NCBI RefSeq assembly: GCF_000173915.1
Contig: NZ_ACDZ02000005.1
Span: 62,001-126,000, forward strand
Length of the DNA: 64,000 bases
Source of the DNA: Gemella haemolysans ATCC 10379
Lineage (GTDB): Bacteria; Bacillota; Bacilli; Staphylococcales; Gemellaceae
Direction: 5' to 3'
The position numbers and the translations under genes were made by a program. Below the pieces are notes generated by a model, which ran no database searches, was not told the origin of the DNA, and saw nothing but the letters and a program-made list of their open reading frames with translations. The stretch's first letter is position 1; each line of letters starts with the position of its first letter. Positions 18,861-28,013 of the stretch are shown in pieces.

Positions 18861-19511
18861 CTATATCTTTTTAGAATAGTATTTTTTAAAAGTTAAAAAA
18901 ATGTATATGCACGAAAGTGCACTAAAAATTCCAAAGAAGTATAAGAAGTTAGTAGATACTGATACTTTATGAGAAAAGTGTTCTGGAATCATCTTTAATT
19001 CAATTAGAATAGGTATCAAAGAAAAAGAAATCCACAATATAATTAACGAAGAAATATGTTTAAACCATTTATTTTTCTCTGTTTTTTTATAAATTAATAG
19101 ATATGAGCAAACTGCTGATCCTAAAGATAATGATATAAAGAACATTATTGTAATTGGCTCGATAGTTCTAGTGAATACAGAAGGTACTAGAGAAATAATA
19201 ATAAATATTAAAAGATAAACTAGATAAAATCTTAATATTTTCATTTTGTTTTCCTTTGGTAGTTCTGCAATTATTGATGAAGATAATTTGTTTATATCAT
19301 TTCCAAAAACATCGGTAAAGTTTTTTCCTTGTTTTTGATATAGGATCAAATCTTGTAATATTTCCAGTAATTGAATTTCTAGTTCTGATTCTTTTTTTGT
19401 AGTATTTTTCATCCGACAAGCAACTAAAAGTTCTTCATAATATTTCTTATTATCTTCATTAAGTTGAGGTCTAAGTTGATTGTTTTGTTTTATTAAGTCA
19501 GCGATGTTCAT
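18861..19511 (-). CDS. PadR-linked membrane protein, unknown function
   Basis: 216 aa. The N-terminal ~90 residues are soluble and charged (KYYEELLVACRMKNTTKKESE, then FTDVFGND). Four hydrophobic segments follow, from about residue 92 to the end. It resembles small DUF1129/DUF1700-type proteins that sit beside PadR regulators. It lies 21 bp after the PadR gene, so the two form one transcript and the protein is probably a PadR target of the cell envelope. No catalytic motif is seen. Confidence 0.65.
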   Translation of the reverse strand: MNIADLIKQNNQLRPQLNEDNKKYYEELLVACRMKNTTKKESELEIQLLEILQDLILYQKQGKNFTDVFGNDINKLSSSIIAELPKENKMKILRFYLVYLLIFIIISLVPSVFTRTIEPITIMFFISLSLGSAVCSYLLIYKKTEKNKWFKHISSLIILWISFSLIPILIELKMIPEHFSHKVSVSTNFLYFFGIFSALSCIYIFLTFKKYYSKKI

Positions 19512-19532
19512 AATAATTCCTCCCTATCGATA

Positions 19533-19859
19533 TTATTTAGTTTCTAAAATATTTGTTATTGTAGTACTTATATTTCCCCATACATTTTTAAATGAGTTTA
19601 TATACTCTTCACCATTTTTGGTAATTGAATAATATTTTCTAGGAGGTCCAGAGGTACTCTCCTTTAAGTAACTAGTCACCATATGTTCCTTTTCTAATTT
19701 TAAAAGTAGAGGGTAGATAGTTCCTTGGGCAACCATATCGAGCCCGTAATTGGAAAGTTGCTCAGTTATTTCGTAGCCGTACATTTCTTTATTTTTTATT
19801 AGCTGTAAAATACATGCTTCTAATGTGCCTTTTAGTATTTGGGAAGTGTTTATCTCCAT
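19533..19859 (-). CDS. PadR family transcriptional regulator
   Basis: 108 aa winged-helix protein: LKGTLEACILQLIKNKEMYGYEITEQLSN, then TIYPLLLKLEKEHMV and the wing GPPRKYYSITKNGEEY. It probably represses its own two-gene operon, as PadR proteins commonly do. The inducer is unknown. Possible operator repeats lie upstream (19914-19959). GGAG stands before the ATG. Confidence 0.9.
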   Translation of the reverse strand: MEINTSQILKGTLEACILQLIKNKEMYGYEITEQLSNYGLDMVAQGTIYPLLLKLEKEHMVTSYLKESTSGPPRKYYSITKNGEEYINSFKNVWGNISTTITNILETK

Positions 19860-19913
19860 TCTGTAACTCCTTTCTTAAGTCTCTATTTATTAATAAAAAA
19901 GTTATTGATTTGC

Positions 19914-19959
19914 GCTATCTTGTTATACATAATACTATCATAAACAGGCTATCTTGTAA
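19914..19959. promoter_or_regulatory. Possible PadR operator: two GCTATCTTGT direct repeats
   Basis: GCTATCTTGTTA at 19914-19925 and GCTATCTTGTAA at 19948-19959, 34 bp apart (about three helical turns), in the promoter region of the padR operon. A role as operator is an inference from position. Confidence 0.45.
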
Positions 19960-20050
19960 AGCAAAATAGTTAAATTAAATGACTGCTGAGTATATAGTTG
20001 AATAGAGGTTTTATAACAAAGAATTGTTTGATAATTCATGTTATTATGGT

Positions 20051-20079
20051 TTGACTAACAAAATAGGTAAGTATATAAT
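20051..20079 (+). promoter_or_regulatory. Promoter of the HD hydrolase gene, giving a leaderless message
   Basis: TTGACT (20051-20056), 17-bp spacer, TATAAT (20074-20079). The ATG at 20086 is 6 bases further on, without a Shine-Dalgarno site. Confidence 0.75.
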
Positions 20080-20085
20080 AAAAAT

Positions 20086-20511
20086 ATGAAACAATCTCAA
20101 AGTGAAAAAGCCTATGAAATAGCTAAAAAAGCCCACTTAGGACAAGTTGATAAAGCTGGAGAAGATTATATAAAACATCCTGAAAAGGTGGCTAGTTTTG
20201 TAAAAACAGATGAAGAAAAAGCAGTAGCATATCTTCATGATGTTATTGAAGATACAGAATTAACATTGGAGGATTTGAATAAGTATGATTTTTCTAAAGA
20301 AGTTTTAGAAGCAGTTGATATTATAACTAAAAAGAGGGGAGAAGACTATCAAAGTTACTTAAGTTCAGTAAAGAAAAATAAACTTGCTAGAGCAGTGAAA
20401 TTAGCAGACTTACGTCATAATTCAGACTTAACAAGATTAATAAAAGTTACTGAAAAAGATATAAAGAGAAAAGAAAAATATCAAAAAGCTATTGATTTTT
20501 TAAATTCTTAG
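20086..20511 (+). CDS. HD-domain phosphohydrolase (RelA/SpoT- or MESH1-like)
   Basis: 141 aa. It has the small alarmone-hydrolase HD pattern: KAHLGQVDKAGEDYIKHPEKV with His17 and His31, AYLHDVIEDT with His51-Asp52, and KLADLRHNSDL for the last metal ligand. It may hydrolyse (p)ppGpp or another nucleotide; the substrate is inferred only from the fold. It is monocistronic, with a promoter placed so close that the message would be leaderless. Confidence 0.8.
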   Translation: MKQSQSEKAYEIAKKAHLGQVDKAGEDYIKHPEKVASFVKTDEEKAVAYLHDVIEDTELTLEDLNKYDFSKEVLEAVDIITKKRGEDYQSYLSSVKKNKLARAVKLADLRHNSDLTRLIKVTEKDIKRKEKYQKAIDFLNS

Positions 20512-20550
20512 AGGGTGGTAGTTATTAATAATTAGGTATTTATATATAAA

Positions 20551-20577
20551 AAAGACAAGGTTAAAAAACCTTGTCTT
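20551..20577 (-). terminator. tRNA-Leu terminator
   Basis: AAGACAAGGTT pairs with AACCTTGTCTT; on the minus strand a T6 run follows. It may also stop the convergent HD gene. Confidence 0.85.
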
Positions 20578-20585
20578 AATCATTA

Positions 20586-20669
20586 TACCAGCAGCCGGGG
20601 TCGAACCGGCACGATGTTGCCATCGCTGGATTTTGAGTCCAGTGCGTCTGCCAATTCCGCCATGCTGGC
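20586..20669 (-). tRNA. tRNA-Leu (anticodon CAA)
   Basis: Class II tRNA of 84 nt with a complete acceptor stem (GCCAGCA with TGCTGGT and discriminator A), anticodon loop CTCAAAA giving anticodon CAA for UUG codons, a long variable arm, and T-loop TTCGACC. The CCA end is not encoded. Confidence 0.95.
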
Positions 20670-21045
20670 ATATGTATATGATATCATACATAAAAGGCAT
20701 TGTCAATTTAGCTATGTTTATAAAAACTTTAGAAATTATCGATAATATTTAATTTAAATTTTAATTACAAAGTTTATAATAAGATAGTAAGGCTATGTAA
20801 AGTAGCGTTAGAGTGTATTATTATATAATTTAATTTATCTTACAAAGTTAAAAATGTAAGGGTAGAACATAAAGCCTATGTCTACAAGGATAGTCAACTG
20901 TAAAACAATGTAAAACAAGTGTTTTTAGTTGACAAATTAAAATATTTTTTCAATAGTATATTGTAAAACTATAATATATGTAGTATAATTATAGGAGTAT
21001 ATAGAATTATAAAAATATTAATGTTATTTTTATAAAGGAGTGTGA
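20670..21045 (+). promoter_or_regulatory. Long spx leader region with promoter
   Basis: About 375 bp without a gene. TTGTAA (20961-20966), 17 bp, TATAAT (20984-20989) is the likely spx promoter. A TTGACA (20929-20934) upstream may belong to a second promoter. TGTAAAACAATGTAAAACAA is a short direct repeat at about 20899-20918. Confidence 0.6.
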
Positions 21046-21450
21046 GTGCTGGTGGTAGTTACGTTGTTTACATCGCCAAGTTGTACTTCTTGTAGAAAAG
21101 CGAAAGCTTGGCTTATTGAAAATGGAATAGACTTTGTGGAAAGAAATATTTTTTCAGAAGCTCTGACAACAAATGAGATTAAAGACATTTTGTCTATCAC
21201 GGAGCACGGAACAGAAGATATAATCTCATTCAGATCGAAAACTTTCCAAAAATTGAATTTGGATATTGAAAGTATGTCAATTCAAGAATTATATAAAGTT
21301 ATTCAAGATAATCCAGGAATGCTTAGAAGACCTATCATTGTTGATGATAAGAGATTACAAGTTGGGTATAATGAAGATGAAATAAGAAGATTCCTTCCAA
21401 AGGAAATAAGAGTAAATCAATTAAAACAAATAAAAAATATGGTTAAGTAA
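21046..21450 (+). CDS. spx: Transcriptional regulator Spx
   Basis: 134 aa ArsC-fold protein that binds the RNA polymerase alpha subunit and redirects transcription under thiol stress. [19 protein letters not shown] holds the CxxC redox switch, and [19 protein letters not shown] and [25 protein letters not shown] are typical. The start is uncertain: GTG at 21046 lies 5 bases after AAAGGAG, while GTG at 21052 has a better 11-base gap. A strong terminator follows (21484-21514). Confidence 0.93.
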   Translation: MLVVVTLFTSPSCTSCRKAKAWLIENGIDFVERNIFSEALTTNEIKDILSITEHGTEDIISFRSKTFQKLNLDIESMSIQELYKVIQDNPGMLRRPIIVDDKRLQVGYNEDEIRRFLPKEIRVNQLKQIKNMVK

Positions 21451-21483
21451 GTACGCCCTGATACTACTTTTTCCGATTAATTT

Positions 21484-21514
21484 AAAGGTTGATATTAGGT
21501 ATCAACCTTTTTTT
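21484..21514 (+). terminator. spx terminator
   Basis: AAAGGTTGAT pairs with ATCAACCTTT and seven T follow. Confidence 0.9.
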
Positions 21515-21579
21515 ATGGGATGAAATTTAGTGACAATTCTGTAAAAAGTTATACAATAAATAAAAGAAAGAGGTACTTG

Positions 21580-22458
21580 ATGGAAAGAGAAGATATAAAA
21601 TTTATTACTGGAGAAATCCATTTTTTAGAGTTAGTAGAAAAGAAAAGTTCATCATTAGTTTTTAAAGGACCGAATGAAGAAGAAATTAGCTGTAACGAAT
21701 CTGACGTAGAAAGTTTAGATGATTACGAAATTGGGGAAGAGTATTCAATGTTCATATACCCTTCACGTAGTGGGAAATTATTCGCAACACCGAATATTCC
21801 AGAAGTTACGGTTGGAGATTATTCGTTTAGTAAAGTAGTAAAAGTAGAGGAAGATCGAGTAGGTCTTGATATTGGGTTCTCTCGTGAAATTTCACTTTTA
21901 GGAGAAGATTTACCAAAGTTACGAAGTGTTTGGCCTAAAGAAGGTGACGAACTATTTATTACTTTACGTCGTGATTTTAGTGGACAATTATTTGCGCGTT
22001 TGGCGACAGAGACAATAGTAGCATCATTATATTCTAAAGCAACTAAGAATATGAAGAATAAAGATATTGAGGCTTATCCATACCGTTTAATGCGCGTTGG
22101 GACATTCCTATTAACAAAAGACGGTTACAAAGTTTTTGTTCATGAAAGTGAACGTGAAAAAGAACCACGTTTAGGAGAAAAAGTTACTTTGCGTGTTATT
22201 GGGGTTAAAGATAACGGAGAAATTAATGGTTCATTCTTACCTCGTGCTCATGAAAGAATGGATGCTGATGGTCAAGCTATCATGGATTACATTGAAAACA
22301 ACGGATATTGTGAGTTTACAGATAAATCAGATCCAGAAGAAATTAAAGCAGTGTTTGGAATGAGTAAGGGAAGTTTCAAACGTGCTGTTGGAAGATTATT
22401 CAAGAATAAATTAATTATGATTGAAGAAGACGGGTTATATAAACGTAAAGGAAGATAA
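21580..22458 (+). CDS. cvfB: CvfB family S1-domain RNA-binding regulator
   Basis: 292 aa from the ATG at 21580, chosen because GAAAGAGG lies just upstream and the longer version starts without one. Several S1-like beta-barrel repeats are seen (YSFSKVVKVEEDRVGLDIGFSREI; then VGTFLLTKDGYKVFVHESE), then a C-terminal winged-helix part (FGMSKGSFKRAVGRLFKNKLI). CvfB homologues in Staphylococcus affect virulence-factor expression through RNA. The gene is followed after 4 bp by a small cupin gene. Confidence 0.9.
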   Translation: MEREDIKFITGEIHFLELVEKKSSSLVFKGPNEEEISCNESDVESLDDYEIGEEYSMFIYPSRSGKLFATPNIPEVTVGDYSFSKVVKVEEDRVGLDIGFSREISLLGEDLPKLRSVWPKEGDELFITLRRDFSGQLFARLATETIVASLYSKATKNMKNKDIEAYPYRLMRVGTFLLTKDGYKVFVHESEREKEPRLGEKVTLRVIGVKDNGEINGSFLPRAHERMDADGQAIMDYIENNGYCEFTDKSDPEEIKAVFGMSKGSFKRAVGRLFKNKLIMIEEDGLYKRKGR

Positions 22459-22462
22459 GATT

Positions 22463-22744
22463 ATGAAAAAAGTAAAATTAGATAAAAATGCACTATTAGG
22501 TGGTATTGTATTAGAAAATGATAAATATCAAGTGGTACATATGAATCTAAAAGTAGGGAATCAAACAGACTCATATAGCAATGACAAAAATATTTTATTA
22601 TTGAATATTAGTGGAAAGATTACAGTTTCTTTTGAAGAAGATGTTGAGACTGTAAATGAATTTGAACTATTAGAAATTCCAGCAGGGGTAGAGCATGTAA
22701 TAACTTGCTTACAAGATGCACAGATTTTTGTAGTAAAACTATAA
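22463..22744 (+). CDS. Small cupin-like protein
   Basis: 93 aa from the ATG at 22463. The second half, ISGKITVSFEEDVETVNEFELLEIPAGVEHVITCLQDAQIFVV, has the beta-strand rhythm and the P-A-G-x-x-H of a cupin, though the first cupin motif lacks its histidines. It starts 4 bp after cvfB and is probably co-translated. No substrate can be named. Confidence 0.65.
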   Translation: MKKVKLDKNALLGGIVLENDKYQVVHMNLKVGNQTDSYSNDKNILLLNISGKITVSFEEDVETVNEFELLEIPAGVEHVITCLQDAQIFVVKL

Positions 22745-22814
22745 CTTACATAAGGTGGCTTAAATGGAATATCTTTTTAGGCCACCATTATTAATTTTAA
22801 AGTAGAGGAATACG

Positions 22815-23735
22815 ATGGAAGTACAATTTTTAGGAACAGGAGCTGGGCTTCCAGCAAAATTTAGAAATACACAGAGTTTTGTATTTAACTTTATGCAAGA
22901 ACTAAAAGAGTGTTGGATGTTTGACTGTGGAGAGGCGACTCAACATCAGATTTTGAAAACAAACATTAAGCCAACCAAAATAACTAAAATTTTTATTAGC
23001 CATCTTCATGCTGATCATGTATTGGGGTTAATTGGTTTTTTATCTTCTAGAAGTTTTCTTTTAGATACGAATGCTTCAAAGGTTACTATTTATGGTCCAG
23101 TAGGGATTAAAGATTTTATAGAAAAGAACATGATGTTCACACATTGTTCACTTTCTTATAGCGTGGAATATATTGAAATTTCTAGTGAACAGTGTATAAT
23201 AGATAATAAAACTGTTACTGTTTTTAGCTATCCATTAGCCCATAATGTTGAATGTTTTGGATATAAAATTATATTTAAAAAACAAAAAGGGAGCTTAGAT
23301 GCAGATAAGTTAAGAGAATTAGGAATTATGCCAGGGCCGTTTTATAGAGAAATAAAGGAATCAGATACTTTCGAATTTAATGGAAAGGTGTATAATTCAA
23401 GTGAATTTTTATCTGAAGATAAACCTGGAAAAGAAATCTCAATTATACCAGATACAAGATACTTTGAAGGATTGAATGAATTTGTTAAAAATAGTAATAT
23501 CATTATTACAGAGTGCACTTACTTATTAAAAGAAGATGCGCACCATGCGAGAAAAAATTATCATTTGAGCATTTTAGATGTTGAGAAGATGATAGAAAAT
23601 AGTAAGGTTGAAAATTTATTTTTAACACATATTAGTGCAAGATATGATAGAAATATTGAAAAAGATGTTGTAGAGTCACTATGCGATAAATGTAGTGTGA
23701 AGATTGCACATGATCTAGAAGAATATACTTTGTAA
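22815..23735 (+). CDS. rnz: Ribonuclease Z (tRNA 3' endonuclease)
   Basis: 306 aa metallo-beta-lactamase enzyme that trims tRNA 3' ends. It opens MEVQFLGTGAGLPAKFRNTQS, with the metal site ISHLHADH and the later phrases IIPDTRY and THISARYD. The 3'-extension pathway matters here because the tRNA-Leu in this window does not encode CCA. GAGGAATACG precedes the ATG. Confidence 0.95.
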   Translation: MEVQFLGTGAGLPAKFRNTQSFVFNFMQELKECWMFDCGEATQHQILKTNIKPTKITKIFISHLHADHVLGLIGFLSSRSFLLDTNASKVTIYGPVGIKDFIEKNMMFTHCSLSYSVEYIEISSEQCIIDNKTVTVFSYPLAHNVECFGYKIIFKKQKGSLDADKLRELGIMPGPFYREIKESDTFEFNGKVYNSSEFLSEDKPGKEISIIPDTRYFEGLNEFVKNSNIIITECTYLLKEDAHHARKNYHLSILDVEKMIENSKVENLFLTHISARYDRNIEKDVVESLCDKCSVKIAHDLEEYTL

Positions 23736-23751
23736 AGAGATGGAGGAAATT

Positions 23752-24309
23752 ATGAAAATAGATTTAGAAGAAAAAACTATTGAAGTAGAGAAAATATTCG
23801 AAGGTAAAGTTCTTGATTTAGAAGTACATACAGTAACTTTACCAAACGGAGAAACTTCAACGCGCGAACTGATAAATCATAGAGGAGCAGTGGCGATATT
23901 AGCACTTACTAAAGAGGATGAGGTAATTCTTGTTGAGCAATATAGAAAAGCTATCGAAGCAGTAACTTTAGAAATTCCTGCAGGTAAATTAGAGCCTGGA
24001 GAAGATAATAAGAAATTAGCCGCTATTCGTGAACTACAAGAAGAAACAGGATATGTGGTTGAAGAAGAGAAACTAGAAATGCTATGTGATGTGCATGTAG
24101 CTCTTGGTTATAGTTCAGAATTGATCACTATATATTATGTTGATAATTTAGAGTATGCTGGAGAACAGAATCCAGATGATGATGAATTCATTAATTTACG
24201 AAAATATAAAATTGAAGAAGCATTCAAACTTTTAGATGATAATGTTATAACTGATAGTAAGACTATGCTTGCATTATCTTACTTAAAAAATAGGAAAGGC
24301 GCAAAATAA
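23752..24309 (+). CDS. nudF: NUDIX hydrolase, probable ADP-ribose pyrophosphatase
   Basis: 185 aa from the ATG at 23752 after TGGAGG. The Nudix box is G-KLEPG-E...RELQEETGY, preceded by EQYRKAIEAVTLEIPAGK, which is characteristic of the NudF/ADPRase group. It would hydrolyse ADP-ribose to AMP and ribose 5-phosphate. It lies 16 bp from rnz and 3 bp before the fur-family gene, so all belong to one cluster. Confidence 0.9.
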   Translation: MKIDLEEKTIEVEKIFEGKVLDLEVHTVTLPNGETSTRELINHRGAVAILALTKEDEVILVEQYRKAIEAVTLEIPAGKLEPGEDNKKLAAIRELQEETGYVVEEEKLEMLCDVHVALGYSSELITIYYVDNLEYAGEQNPDDDEFINLRKYKIEEAFKLLDDNVITDSKTMLALSYLKNRKGAK

Positions 24310-24312
24310 TAT

Positions 24313-24759
24313 ATGACTATTTATGATGAGATAATTAAAATAATTCAACAATCACCATATAAACTAACACCTCAAAGGGAAAAAATTGTTGAGATTTTAG
24401 TAGAAAATGATGAACAGCATCTTAGTGCTGAAGAATTATACTTTATTTTAAAAGAGAAAACACCAGATATCGGTATTGCTACAGTTTATAGAACTTTAGA
24501 TATCTTCTATGAATTAAAAATCTTAGAAAAAATATCTTTCAGCAATGGTGTTTCTAAATATCATTTAAGACAATCTGTTGATGATGAACTACACCATCAT
24601 TTAATTTGTACTAACTGTAATAATATAGAGAAAGTATCAAATCCTATATTTAACAAACTTATTGAATATATGAGAAAAGAATACTCATTTGAAGTTCAGG
24701 ATAACTCTCTATCATTTTATGGTACTTGCGCTAAGTGTAAGGATAAAGGTGGAAATTAA
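24313..24759 (+). CDS. Fur family metal-responsive repressor
   Basis: 148 aa. The winged helix LTPQREKIVEILVEN with IGIATVYRTLDIFYELKI is followed by a dimer domain with ELHHHLICTNCNNIEKV and a C-terminal CAKC. The CxxC pair fits structural zinc. Fur, PerR and Zur cannot be separated with certainty. A Fur-like box exists before the efe genes in this window (62483-62501), so this protein is a natural candidate regulator of them. Its stop overlaps the next ATG. Confidence 0.9.
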   Translation: MTIYDEIIKIIQQSPYKLTPQREKIVEILVENDEQHLSAEELYFILKEKTPDIGIATVYRTLDIFYELKILEKISFSNGVSKYHLRQSVDDELHHHLICTNCNNIEKVSNPIFNKLIEYMRKEYSFEVQDNSLSFYGTCAKCKDKGGN

Positions 24760-25217
24760 TGCATTTTGACAAATTAGAGAGAATATTATTACTTATCTCT
24801 AGTGTAGTTTATGTAATATACATTGGGTTTGTTGGGGGTATGATCAATCTGTTTCGAGAGTATGTAGGAAATGAGTATTTAAGAACTAAAATTGTTGATC
24901 AGATTCGTGAACAAACGCGCCTTACTCAAGATAGTGCGAATGTCTCTACAAAAGATATGCATTTTATCTTTCAAATTATGGGACAACTTGCATGGTTATA
25001 CTTTGCACTTTTAGTAGTGTTATTTTTACTTTTACTTTTTGTGATTTTAAAAAAGGGAGTAAATCATAATATAGTGGCATTTCTATTTTTAGTGTATAGT
25101 ATATTACTATTAATCTTTAGTTTAGGTATATTATTTATTAGTTGTATAATATACTTTTTCTTAGGAATAAGAATAATATTAATAAGAAATTCAGAAAAAT
25201 ATAAGCGTGAAGCATAA
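24759..25217 (+). CDS. Four-helix membrane protein, unknown function
   Basis: 152 aa with one N-terminal hydrophobic segment, a short external-type loop (LRTKIVDQIREQTRL) and three more segments at about residues 72-141. Its start overlaps the end of the fur-family gene, so it is co-translated with it. No motif is recognised. A terminator follows directly. Confidence 0.7.
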   Translation: MHFDKLERILLLISSVVYVIYIGFVGGMINLFREYVGNEYLRTKIVDQIREQTRLTQDSANVSTKDMHFIFQIMGQLAWLYFALLVVLFLLLLFVILKKGVNHNIVAFLFLVYSILLLIFSLGILFISCIIYFFLGIRIILIRNSEKYKREA

Positions 25218-25252
25218 TTTCCGGGAGATTCAGTTCCTTCGGAAATTTTTTT
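25216..25252 (+). terminator. Terminator after the membrane protein
   Basis: AATTTCCG pairs with CGGAAATT, then seven T. The stem sequence resembles the hairpin in the nrdI leader. Confidence 0.85.
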
Positions 25253-25544
25253 GTGAAATTTTTATAAAAATATAAGTATGTTGAAGTAATATGATAGTAA
25301 AATATTAAAAAATATCAAGAAATTTTATAAGAAAAATAATTATTAGGAGAATATTAAAGTAAAATACATTCAATCTATACTGTTAGCATTCTTTAGAGAT
25401 ATATAGTATCTATCAAATAATAAATATTAAATAAAAGTGAAAAAAATACTATACTTATTTAGAGTTTTTTTAGGAAATATCAGTTTGCAAAAAATGGATA
25501 AAACTAATATAATTCTTAGTATAATTTATTTTTTAGGAGGACTT
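25253..25544 (+). promoter_or_regulatory. Intergenic region with promoter of the penicillin-acylase-like gene
   Basis: AT-rich and non-coding. TTGCAA (25485-25490), 17 bp, TATAAT (25508-25513) is a good promoter, and TTAGGAGG precedes the ATG at 25545. The promoter lies downstream of an earlier in-frame start, which rules that start out. Confidence 0.75.
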
Positions 25545-27899
25545 ATGAAAAATAAAGTTATTAAGATTTTAAAACGATTAGTAATAGTGTTAGTAACCTT
25601 GCTATTGTTGGTAGGAGGTTATGGATATTATTTTGTTCATAAATCTTTACCAACAGTAGAAGGGAAGACAGAATTAAAGATTTTAGACAATAGCGTAAAA
25701 ATATCGCGTGATAAAAATGGAATTCCAACGATTGAAGCCGAAAATGATAGTGATTTATATAAAGCTCAGGGTTATATTCATGCTCAAGATAGATTATTTC
25801 AGATGGATTTAGCGAGAAGACAAGCGAGTGGTAGACTTTCTGAAGTAGTTGGTGAAGCAGCGTTAGAAAATGATAAGAAATTTCTAGTTTTTTCTTTAAG
25901 GAAAGCAGCAGAAGAATCTTACAAGGATTATTCAGAAGAAGCTAAAAAAATATTAGAAGATTATGCTCAAGGAGTAAATTCATTTATTGAAGAAGCAAAA
26001 AGAGATAATAAATTACCTTATGAGTTTTCTTTATTAGGATATTCTCCTGAAAATTGGACTCCTATTGATTCTTTAACAGTCGGGAAATACATGGCTTATG
26101 ATTTAGGTGGGCACTGGGATCACTTAGGATTTAATAATTGGATTTTAAACAATTTAGGTGAAGAAAATCTAAAACAGTTACTTCCTGATAGTTTTTCAAA
26201 AAATAAAGATAATGAAGAAATTATAAAAGCGAATCAAGGTATAGATGTTAGTATAGATAAGAATACAGCTAAGACTGAGCGACCACCGATGGAAAATGGT
26301 AGCAATGACTGGGTTGTTTCTGGTAAGAAAACTAAATCTGGTAAGCCGTTATTGGCAGATGATCCTCATTTAGGGCTAGGTACTCCATCAGTTTGGTATC
26401 AGATGTCGCTTTCAACACCAAATAATAAAGTTTCAGGTGTCATTTTTCCAGGAGTACCTGGTATAATTCTTGGTCATAATGAACACATAGCATGGGGAGT
26501 TACGAATTTTGGACCAGATGTTCAAGACCTTTATATTGAAAAACGACAAGAGAATAATCCATATAAATTTAAATACGATAATGAATATTATGATGCTAAA
26601 GTTGATAAGTATTCAATAAAAGTAAAAGGAAAAGATGCTGTCGATTTTGAGGTTGTTAATACGAAGCATGGACCAATAATTGATCAACTGCTAAAACCAT
26701 TAGGAAATAAAGATACGAGTTTTTCAATGCAGTGGACAGCACTTGAATCGACGCAAGAACTAGAAGCCATTTTAAATATAGATAAAGCGAAAAATTGGCA
26801 AGAATTTGAGAAATCATTGGAAAAATTCAAAGCACCAGCTCAAAACTTTGTTTTTGCGGATAATGAAGGAAATATAGCTTATAAATCAAATGGTAATGTA
26901 CCTATTAGGAAAAAGGGAGATGGGAATCTTCCTGTACCAGGTTATAGTAGTGATTATGGATGGAGTGGTTATGTTTCATATGATAAATTACCGAAACTTG
27001 TTAATCCAGAAGAAGGTTTTATTGCGACAGCGAATACTGAAACTGTGAAAACTGATTATCACACATCAAACGTTTGGGCACAGCCGTATAGAAAAGCTCG
27101 TATAGATGAAGTATTATCAAAGAAAAATAATTTAACAGTTGATGATATGAAGAAACTTCAAATGGATACAAAAAATCTATATGCACAAGAATTTTTACCA
27201 AACTTCTTAAAAAATATAAATGTTGATAAAATTTCTAAAAAAGAAATAGTTGATAAACTAAAATCATGGAATAATGTAGACGAGAAAGATGAAGCAGCTC
27301 CTTTAATTTTTGATCTGTGGATGAAAAAAATCCAATCTTATATACTAAAAGACAAGATGGATGCAGATGTATACAAATTTATGCCTCATAAAGAGAGTTA
27401 TGTAGATAAGGTACTTAGAGATAGTTTAAACGGTAAAAAAGTAAATCTTATTGAGGAGAAAAATGGACTACAAGAAGTATTAACAAACAGTTTAAATGAA
27501 ACTATAACTGAATTAGAAGGTAAATATGGAAATGACGTATCTAAATGGAAGTGGGGTACAGCTCATACATTAGGATTCAGGCATCCATTATCTAAATCAT
27601 CTGCATTGTTAGCATATTTCTTAAACCCGAAAGAATATCCTATTTCAGGTTCTAAAGTTACAGTTCAAGCAGCTAGACAAAACGATGAGGGATTAGTTAA
27701 TCATGGTGCATCATGGAGATTTGTTTATGACTTTGAGACTAAAACAGGACATCATATTGTTGGACCTGGACAAAGTGGCCACTTCTTAAGTGATAATTAT
27801 GATGATCAAATAGAAAAATGGGTAAAAGGAGAATATACGAGTGAATCTATAGGAAATATTCCTAAGGATAAAGTATTGGAACTAGTACCTGGAAAATAA
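25545..27899 (+). CDS. Penicillin acylase family protein (membrane-anchored N-terminal nucleophile hydrolase)
   Basis: 784 aa from the ATG at 25545. An N-terminal membrane segment (LVIVLVTLLLLVGGYGYYF) would place it at the outer face. The alpha part has RDKNGIPTIEAENDSDLYKAQGYIHAQDRLFQMDLARR. The self-cleavage site and nucleophile serine lie in ENGSNDWVVSGKKT, followed by LLADDPHLGL. Family members cut amide bonds of penicillins, acyl-homoserine lactones or similar acyl compounds; the natural substrate here is not known. It is a single-gene transcript. Confidence 0.9.
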   Translation: MKNKVIKILKRLVIVLVTLLLLVGGYGYYFVHKSLPTVEGKTELKILDNSVKISRDKNGIPTIEAENDSDLYKAQGYIHAQDRLFQMDLARRQASGRLSEVVGEAALENDKKFLVFSLRKAAEESYKDYSEEAKKILEDYAQGVNSFIEEAKRDNKLPYEFSLLGYSPENWTPIDSLTVGKYMAYDLGGHWDHLGFNNWILNNLGEENLKQLLPDSFSKNKDNEEIIKANQGIDVSIDKNTAKTERPPMENGSNDWVVSGKKTKSGKPLLADDPHLGLGTPSVWYQMSLSTPNNKVSGVIFPGVPGIILGHNEHIAWGVTNFGPDVQDLYIEKRQENNPYKFKYDNEYYDAKVDKYSIKVKGKDAVDFEVVNTKHGPIIDQLLKPLGNKDTSFSMQWTALESTQELEAILNIDKAKNWQEFEKSLEKFKAPAQNFVFADNEGNIAYKSNGNVPIRKKGDGNLPVPGYSSDYGWSGYVSYDKLPKLVNPEEGFIATANTETVKTDYHTSNVWAQPYRKARIDEVLSKKNNLTVDDMKKLQMDTKNLYAQEFLPNFLKNINVDKISKKEIVDKLKSWNNVDEKDEAAPLIFDLWMKKIQSYILKDKMDADVYKFMPHKESYVDKVLRDSLNGKKVNLIEEKNGLQEVLTNSLNETITELEGKYGNDVSKWKWGTAHTLGFRHPLSKSSALLAYFLNPKEYPISGSKVTVQAARQNDEGLVNHGASWRFVYDFETKTGHHIVGPGQSGHFLSDNYDDQIEKWVKGEYTSESIGNIPKDKVLELVPGK

Positions 27900-27979
27900 G
27901 AAAAATAATGGAAAGTAATAGGGTTTCTTGTTACTTTCCATATTTTAATTGAAAAAATATAGAACACTATAAAAATAAT

Positions 27980-28007
27980 TTGAAAAATGAAAAAAATCTG
28001 ATATAAT
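27980..28007 (+). promoter_or_regulatory. Promoter of the orphan structured RNA
   Basis: TTGAAA (27980-27985), 16 bp, TATAAT (28002-28007), pointing to a transcript starting near 28014. Confidence 0.75.
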
Positions 28008-28013
28008 GAGGGT

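Noticed and set aside
25437-25544. N-terminal extension of the penicillin-acylase-like protein
   Set aside because: The extension starts upstream of a TTGCAA-17-TATAAT promoter, and a TTAGGAGG ribosome site fits the ATG at 25545.
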